A stretch of DNA of 64,000 bases. Origin: Vigna angularis. Lineage: Eukaryota > Streptophyta > Magnoliopsida > Fabales > Fabaceae. The notes below the pieces were generated by a model. The model ran no database searches and was not told the origin of the DNA. It was given only the letters and a program-made list of their open reading frames with translations. Shown here piece after piece: positions 58,092 through 64,000 of this stretch; within the stretch, counting starts at the first letter, position 1; each line of letters opens with the position of its first letter. The stretch spans positions 10,772,888 through 10,836,887 of the forward strand of contig NC_068980.1 in NCBI RefSeq assembly GCF_016808095.1, in the 5' to 3' direction. Both the position numbers and the translations under genes were made by a program.

Positions 58092-58124
58092 CAACAGTTT
58101 CGGTCATTGCCACCGAAACTGTTG
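58092..58124. repeat. Perfect 13-base inverted repeat upstream of the antisense TATA box
   Basis: CAACAGTTTCGGT and ACCGAAACTGTTG flank a 7-base spacer. It lies 20-50 bases upstream of the antisense TATA box, so it could be a palindromic protein-binding site or a stem-loop. Confidence 0.85.
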
Positions 58125-58205
58125 TCACAGTACCAGTTTCGCTTTTTTTTTAAAAAAATAAAAAATAAAATAAAAAAAAAATTAATTAAAAAAAAATATT
58201 AATTA

Positions 58206-58280
58206 GCATCTACTGATGGGTGCTAGGTGATTTAGACATCTGCTGATGGATGTCATTAATAACATCTACTGATGGATGTT
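58206..58280. repeat. Three direct copies of a short palindrome
   Basis: Units of the type ACATCTACTGATGGATGT occur at about 58206, 58236 and 58262; each has ends that pair with one another (ACATC/GATGT). They lie between the homeobox promoter and the 3' part of the element. Confidence 0.8.
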
Positions 58281-58289
58281 ACTGAAAAA

Positions 58290-59324
58290 TTTCTTCCCAT
58301 TTTTCCTAACCTTTTATTGCACTTGTCTATATTATTTGACTGCTCTGAAATTGTTAATCTGATGATTGTAACACACTGAGGACATTGTGTGATTTAAGTG
58401 TGGTCTACTGCGGAGAAATTCTGATTTTTCTGTTAGTTTCTGTTTTGTGTGTTAAATTTTTTGTTTTTGAGTGTTAAATTTTTTCTGTTTTAAGTTATTT
58501 TTATCAAGTTTTGTGTGCAATAAATTTTACATTTTTCTCTTGATTTCTGGATGATGTATAAGTTGTAGATTTTTCCTTCACTTACTTAATACTTATAGTT
58601 TGTAATCCTTGCTTTTCTCTGCCGGGAAAGATGATTATGTGTTTAAGAGGTTGATTTAATCGTGACAAAAATACCCTGTGTGAGATTTGAGCAGCCACTT
58701 AATTTTCTTTCTTGTGTGTGATATGTATCTTGAATGCTTGCACATATGCCTTGGCTTGATTCTTTTTGATATACTTGATTGATATGCATGTTCAGACGTG
58801 ATAAAGGCATTTTTGTTCTTGAGCCTCTTTAGCCAAATAAGCCTACCTTGTTATTATCCTTTGATAACCCCTTTGAGCCTATACTGTATATATTTCTTTG
58901 TGTTGAAGCTCATACACTGATCCTAAGTGAAAAACAAATGATTACCTTAACCTTAGGAAAGTCTGGAGCTATAGAAGTATTTAGTGAATAAGTGTGGTCT
59001 CCTTGGGAATTTTGATGAATTGGCTAGTTGGTTCCTCATCATGTTTTGAAATGATAATTTATATCCTGTTGTGTGATAAAAAAAAAAACTAAAAAAAAAA
59101 TGAAATTGAAAAATAATCGTGTGAATAATGGAGTCGAGAAGATGATTGAATTAGAGGTTTGGGTGAGATTTCACTGTGTTTACACTTGTTCCCCAGTGCT
59201 CCTCTATTTCTTCTGAGCTGTAACTACTTATCCATATTTATCCTCCCCTGTCCTTGGCGCCATTACAACCCTTAAAGACCTTTAGATCTGAACATGCATA
59301 TGTTTTAAGTGTTGATATTAGAAG
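58290..59324 (+). other. 3' internal region of the gag-only element
   Basis: No coding region is seen. A polypurine-like phrase (GATTTAAGTGTGGTCTAC, about 58391-58408) resembles the one directly before the 3' LTR (about 62803-62818), so there may be two second-strand priming sites. The region continues at 62432-62818 after the solo LTR. Confidence 0.6.
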
Positions 59325-59329
59325 CTTGC

Positions 59330-62300
59330 TGATACGCGGGTCACACCGCATACAAATTTGATTGCATAAAAGAATGGAGTATAGTCTAGGATTTGACTCC
59401 TAGGTCGTCTCTCAAGGACCAAATTGCTGGTTCAGTCTCAGATCAAACACGAAGTGGGAGGTTTGTGATTGTTTTTTGTTGCGGAAAAATGTAAATGTTG
59501 AAAGCAGTAAATTAACAAACCGTAAAAATGAAATTACAGCAACATAAAACAGTAAAAATAAATCTGGGACAGTAAAAACGAAAATACAGAAAAACAGAAA
59601 ATATAGAAAACAGTAAATACAGAAAACAGTGAAAACAGAATACAGAAAATTTTAAAAAACAGTAAAAACGAAAATACAGTAACATGAAACAGTAAAAATT
59701 AAATCTGGAACAGTAAAATCGAAAAGATAGTAAAACATAAAATACAGAAAACTGTAAAAACAGTAAAACAGTAAAACAGTAAAAACAAAAGATGAAATTA
59801 CAGCAGTAAATAATAACAGTAAAAACAGTAAGTACAGAATTTTCAAAATCAGTAAAATAGTAACAGCAAAATACAGAAAACAAAAATACAGAAAACAGTA
59901 AATACAGAAAATGGTAAATTGGGAAAACAGTAAAAAAGACTCAAAATTACTGCAGTAAAATACAGGAAATAAAATTACAGTAAATGCTCAACATGCAAAA
60001 ATAAAGAAGAGCAGAAATTAAATTGCAGAAAACAACAATTGAAATTGAATTACAACAGAAATTAAATTACAGCAGTAAAAAGAGACAGTAAAATCTGAAA
60101 TTTAAAAACAGAATTTGAAATCCTTCTAAAACTTACCTCATGTGCCGTGACAAATTTGCTTGGTTTCATTGAAAGGATAATTGCAAATGAACATCCAAAA
60201 CCGTAAGCATCCAACATCTATATCAATTTAATTTACAAAGAAAACATACCTCTTTTTAGCACTTCTTGTCATCTTTTGAATCGAAAACCGATTTGAATTT
60301 TATTCTCCATAACATAAGCAAGGTGCACATCATTACATTTCACTGTATTCTTTCTCAAAAAACACTAAAGAAGAGTCAAATTTAAATGCAAGAAAAGGTC
60401 CCTCATGGACTAAATGCTCATGAAATTTTAAGAGGAAGAAAAATGATGACTTCTTACCAATCAAGGTTGCTTTTCACGTACACACACATCTACTTCCCAC
60501 TAAATTACTTCTTCATCTTCAAACAATTAATTATATGCTTACCATTCCAGCCATGATATCAACTCTTCCTTTCCTTCTTAATTAAAACAAAATCAAAGAT
60601 GCATTAAAAGAGAAGGAGCTTTGACAATTTCCATATGTTACCAATTGCTTTGTTTTTATTTTTTACTTCTTACAACTTTAAAATAAAATCATGAATCAAT
60701 ACTTCATTACTTACCTCAAAACAGCCATGAACATTCAACCTTAAACCATAAAAGGATTCAACCAAAAACTTACCAAAAAAACAAGCAAATGAAAGAAGAA
60801 GAATAACACTTACACATCCGTTGGTTTTTTTCAGCACAAGTGAATAGAATGAAACACTTCCAAATTGAAATTACAATGCTTATAAAATTACAACAACAAC
60901 TTACAAACTCAAAATACAAATTAATACCAAGATGAAAACAGTAGATGAATGAAAGCTTAAATGGAAAAAGTGTACAAAACCAAAGGTGAAGGCACCAAGA
61001 ACTTCAAGCTACATCATCCTTCATTCTTTCTAGCAATCATGGTTTTTCTCATCCAACTCCAAAAATCTTCTTTCTTTCCTTGGTTTCCCCCCACGGCTCT
61101 CTCTTTCCCCAACTCAGAAAAAAAAAACAGAATGGTTTCTTTCTTCCACACTCAAAATGATGATGATTTCCTTAGTGGATGGAGCCCTCAAAGTAATGGA
61201 GTACTTCCACTAGCTCCCCTTTTCTGCTGAACCAAGAATTGTTGCAGCTGGAAAGTGAAGTTTTTGCTGCTGGAAAGTGAAGCTCTCTTGCTTGTGTTAA
61301 ATCCATTGGCTTCCATGGGTGTGATGGCTGCTGAGAGTTATGATTCCTTTGGTGCTCCACTTCACCTTTCCATGAGCATGTGCTAATAAAATAAAGGAAG
61401 CAAGACTCCATTCAATGTTGGCTGCCCATTTCCACGTGAATGTGTGCTCTTTCATGGGTCTTTTGCTTTCTTTGCTTTGGGTCCACTTGTCCCATGCTCT
61501 CCTTGGTTGGATGCTTCATGTGACACACCAAAGATGTTCCAAAATAATTCTCTATGTGCTTCATGTATGAATTGGAAGAGTGTTTCAAATTCAGAAAATT
61601 TGTGGCAGCACCTTTATGCTTCATTCCATCATCCATGTACATTGTTTGTGCAACAATATTCACATAAAACTTTGTGTGCTTATGTGCTTGGTTTCCAATT
61701 CATTTCAATTGTGAGATGCATCTCTAAGCCAATACTTTGATATTCCAGCCACCACAAATACCAAACAACAAGTAAATGCAAACAGATTAAAAATCACTCA
61801 AACAGTGTGTACTAGACTGACATAGGATAGTAAAATAAATACTGGGAACAGCACAAAACGAATTTGAACAAAGTAAAAACTATACTTGAAAATAGACATC
61901 TAGACGAAACCGTGAAAAAATATTTCATGCAAAACGGATAAGAATTGAACTCAAACGAAGACACACAACTTGACACAAAATTCATGCAGCAATGGACTGA
62001 CATAGAAGAGTTAAAAAAATTACTGGGAACATTACAGAAATAATTCTATCAAAGTAAAAACTATACGTGAAAATAGACATCCATACAAAACTATGAAAAA
62101 AAATGGCATAGAAAACGGATAAGAATTGGACTCGAACGAAGAAATACAAGTTGACACAAAATTCAAACAGCAACCAGCAAAAATTGAAATGCTTAAGATG
62201 AAATTAGCTCAATTGTTATTTTTCATTTAGCCTTCAAATGTCCCAAATTGTATCTCCAAATTTTCCTTGTAAAATAATTGGCTCAGATAATTCAAATTAG

Positions 62301-62431
62301 TTAAAATAAGAATTTTCGATCAAATTTAGCACATTTAGGAAAAACAGGATAATACTATACATTCAAGCATAATTCCTTGATTAAATCCGGTACAATAAGC
62401 TAAGTGAAGTGTATAAAATATCGACTCATCA
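59330..62431 (-). repeat. Inverted solo LTR of the same family
   Basis: Read on the minus strand it starts TGATGAGTCGATATTTT and ends with the reverse complement of TGATACGCGGG. It matches the host element's own LTR along its length (3102 against 3099 bases) with clear divergence. The target duplication CTTGC is at 59325-59329 and 62432-62436. No internal sequence remains, so LTR-LTR recombination is the simplest origin. The AC/AG-rich low-complexity part (59520-60110) corresponds to the TTTACCGTTT-rich end of the LTR. Confidence 0.93.
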
Positions 62432-62818
62432 CTTGCCAAGTCTACTTGTGTTTGTTTTCTTGAGTGCATTGAGTGACATTGATTTACCTTAAACACTTGA
62501 GAGAAACACTCTAGTGCATCTGTGAGGTTTTGTTATTTTTTGAATCACCTCTTGAACTGATTAATCATTTTGCTATGTATTGAATTGCTTGGATGATTTC
62601 TGTAAGTTTGTGCTTTTCTTGATTTTGTGTTGGAAAATTTCTACTTCTTTTCTCTGTCCAAAATTCTGGAGAACTGTGTAAATTCTGTTTATTTTTCTCG
62701 TGAGTCTTAGTTTCTGTCTGCTGAGTTTTTGTGTCATACACCTAATGTCCTTTGAACCATTCCCTGATTTGAGTCTTGATTTTGCCCAGGAGTGCAAAAG
62801 ATTAAGTGTGGTCTATTT

Positions 62819-64000
62819 TGATGAATCATTATTTTCTTCACTTCACTTAGTTTATTGTACTAGAATTAATCAGGGAATTGCACTTAAAAGTCCAGTATTT
62901 TCCCATTTTTTACTATTTGTGCTTAACTTGATCGGAAATTCTTATTTTGATTAATTTGAATTGTCTGAAACTAATTATTTACATTACTGAGTGCAGGAAA
63001 AATTCTGAATATATTTTAGGACATTTGGAACAATATTTATTTATACACTGTATTAATTGGAAGAAGCTACGATATTTGGTTCATGAAGCTGAGTTTTGGT
63101 TTTGTTGCTGGAAGTAATTGGCATATAAAATGATGGAGGAAACACATTTTCATTCCTTTCTTCTACAAGTATCACGGCATAATGGTTCAAAGCCCCCTTT
63201 ATCTTTTGTCTTTTGCATTCAATAAAATTTGCCAATCGAAATCATGGTGAAGAATACGGTTTTGACAAGCATTTGGCTAGGAAACACATGGGGGCCGCCA
63301 CTAATAGAAAGAAATATTGTTCTCAAGAAAAGTATGACACATGAATGGAAAGGGGCCACATTAGAAATGAATTCACGGTTTTGAAGAAAGAAGTTACATG
63401 GCCATGCAAGCATTTATCAAATTACATATTGTTAGAATAAAAGTGGGAGCCACCACTTATGGAAAGGCCATCTACAAATTAATTTAGCAAAGGACAAAAG
63501 AAAGAGCCATCACTTGAAAAATCTGAATTTGTTTCGGCTCTTTCATTCCTTTTAGCATTTCCAAGAGACAATAAGAAAAGAGAAGGGGACCACGTGGAAG
63601 CAAATTCACGGTTTTGTTGGAAAAAATGCCCATCACTCATTTCACAATTGCCTTTGAAACAATACACATCCACACGGGTTTGGCTTGGTCCAGCAAGAAT
63701 ATCTATCTTGGTTTGCAATCCAGCACTTTGGAATAAAAGAGGGTGTCTCGGCCTTGCTGGAAGAAGCTCACGGTTTTCTGCATCCATTTGGCTGGAAGAT
63801 GTTGAGCAAACCAGTAGCTTGGGAGATGAGGAGGCTAAGGTTGGTGTCTTGGAATGAAGAAGATGACAACAGGAGGTGCTCACGGTGGCTGCTGGAAGTA
63901 AAGAAGAAGGATGATGCTGAGAGAAAGAAGGAGTTTGACAGCCTTCATCCAGCAAAGTGGCCCTAGCAAGAAGCTACCACATACACGGCTGGAGCAACCA
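62819..64000 (+). repeat. 3' LTR of the gag-only element (cut by the window end)
   Basis: It begins TGATGAATCATT and is uninterrupted at the point where the 5' copy carries the copia element (63584-63588). About 1.9 kb of it should lie beyond the window. Confidence 0.92.

Larger units (their letters stand above)
44545..64000 (+). mobile_element. Young gag-only Ty3/gypsy element (LARD-like) with antisense WOX-like gene; runs off the window
   Basis: 5' LTR 44545-54238 (about 3.1 kb once the copia insertion is removed), tRNA-Asp type primer site at 54243, gag ORF 54700-55944, antisense homeobox gene 56635-57950, polypurine-like tract (about 62803-62818) and 3' LTR from 62819. There is no protease, RT or integrase. 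The two LTRs compared over about 1.18 kb differ at only about six positions by eye, so insertion was recent. A solo LTR of the same family in opposite orientation sits inside at 59330-62431. The element inserted into the 3' region of the gag-protease element. Its second target duplication lies outside the window. Confidence 0.88.

Noticed and set aside
59512..59883. Phe/Tyr/Cys-rich open frame on the minus strand
   Set aside because: It is the translation of a low-complexity ACAGTAAAA-type repeat in the solo LTR.
1..64000. CRISPR arrays, bacterial operons, phage, tRNA or rRNA genes
   Set aside because: Everything indicates a plant nuclear genome. Direct repeats present are transposon-related and I found no cloverleaf or rRNA segments by eye.

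Overview
The window looks like a transposon-dense, AT-rich stretch of a eudicot plant nuclear genome. The signs are plant-type split genes, a TPS-a terpene synthase, En/Spm (CACTA) transposons, and Ty1/copia and Athila-like Ty3/gypsy retrotransposons with tRNA-iMet and tRNA-Asp type primer sites. A legume is possible, but I cannot prove it from sequence alone.

Left part (1-20456): one apparently intact host gene, a seven-exon sesquiterpene-synthase-like gene (17817-20456, predicted 564 aa). Its upstream region (about 16140-17590) has a diverged second copy at the left edge, which has been split by two CACTA elements: a 9.9 kb transposase-bearing one (1187-11119, TSD ATT) and a 4.0 kb non-autonomous one (11308-15264, TSD TAA). 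The copy next to the gene still shows the unoccupied site of both. The 4.0 kb element carries two exons of an HD-ZIP III transcription factor gene.

Middle part (20457-30972): AT-rich intergenic DNA, one CACTA terminus (22450), then a deletion derivative of the first CACTA family (24359-30972). It carries a broken fragment of plastid N-acetylglutamate kinase and keeps the TNP1-like and Ulp1-like protease regions of its family.

Right part (30973-64000): a nested pile of retroelements. An Athila-like element on the minus strand (pol and a third, env-position ORF) sits in the second CACTA. A related plus-strand gag-protease element follows (38153-44544) and is itself hit by a 1.6 kb CACTA (42809-44431, TSD ACC). 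Next comes a young, non-autonomous, gag-only element with about 3.1 kb LTRs (from 44545 past the window end). Its 5' LTR is split by a nearly intact Ty1/copia element (45315-51904, TSD AGGGG) and its interior by an inverted solo LTR of its own family (59330-62431, TSD CTTGC).

The most striking content is on the antisense strand of that gag-only element: a compact split gene (56635-57950) with its own TATA box. It encodes a WUSCHEL-type homeodomain followed by a WUS-box-like motif and an EAR-like motif. It appears to be a WOX-family developmental regulator carried as cargo by a recently active retrotransposon. With the HD-ZIP III and NAGK fragments, three different mobile elements in 64 kb carry recognisable host-gene material.
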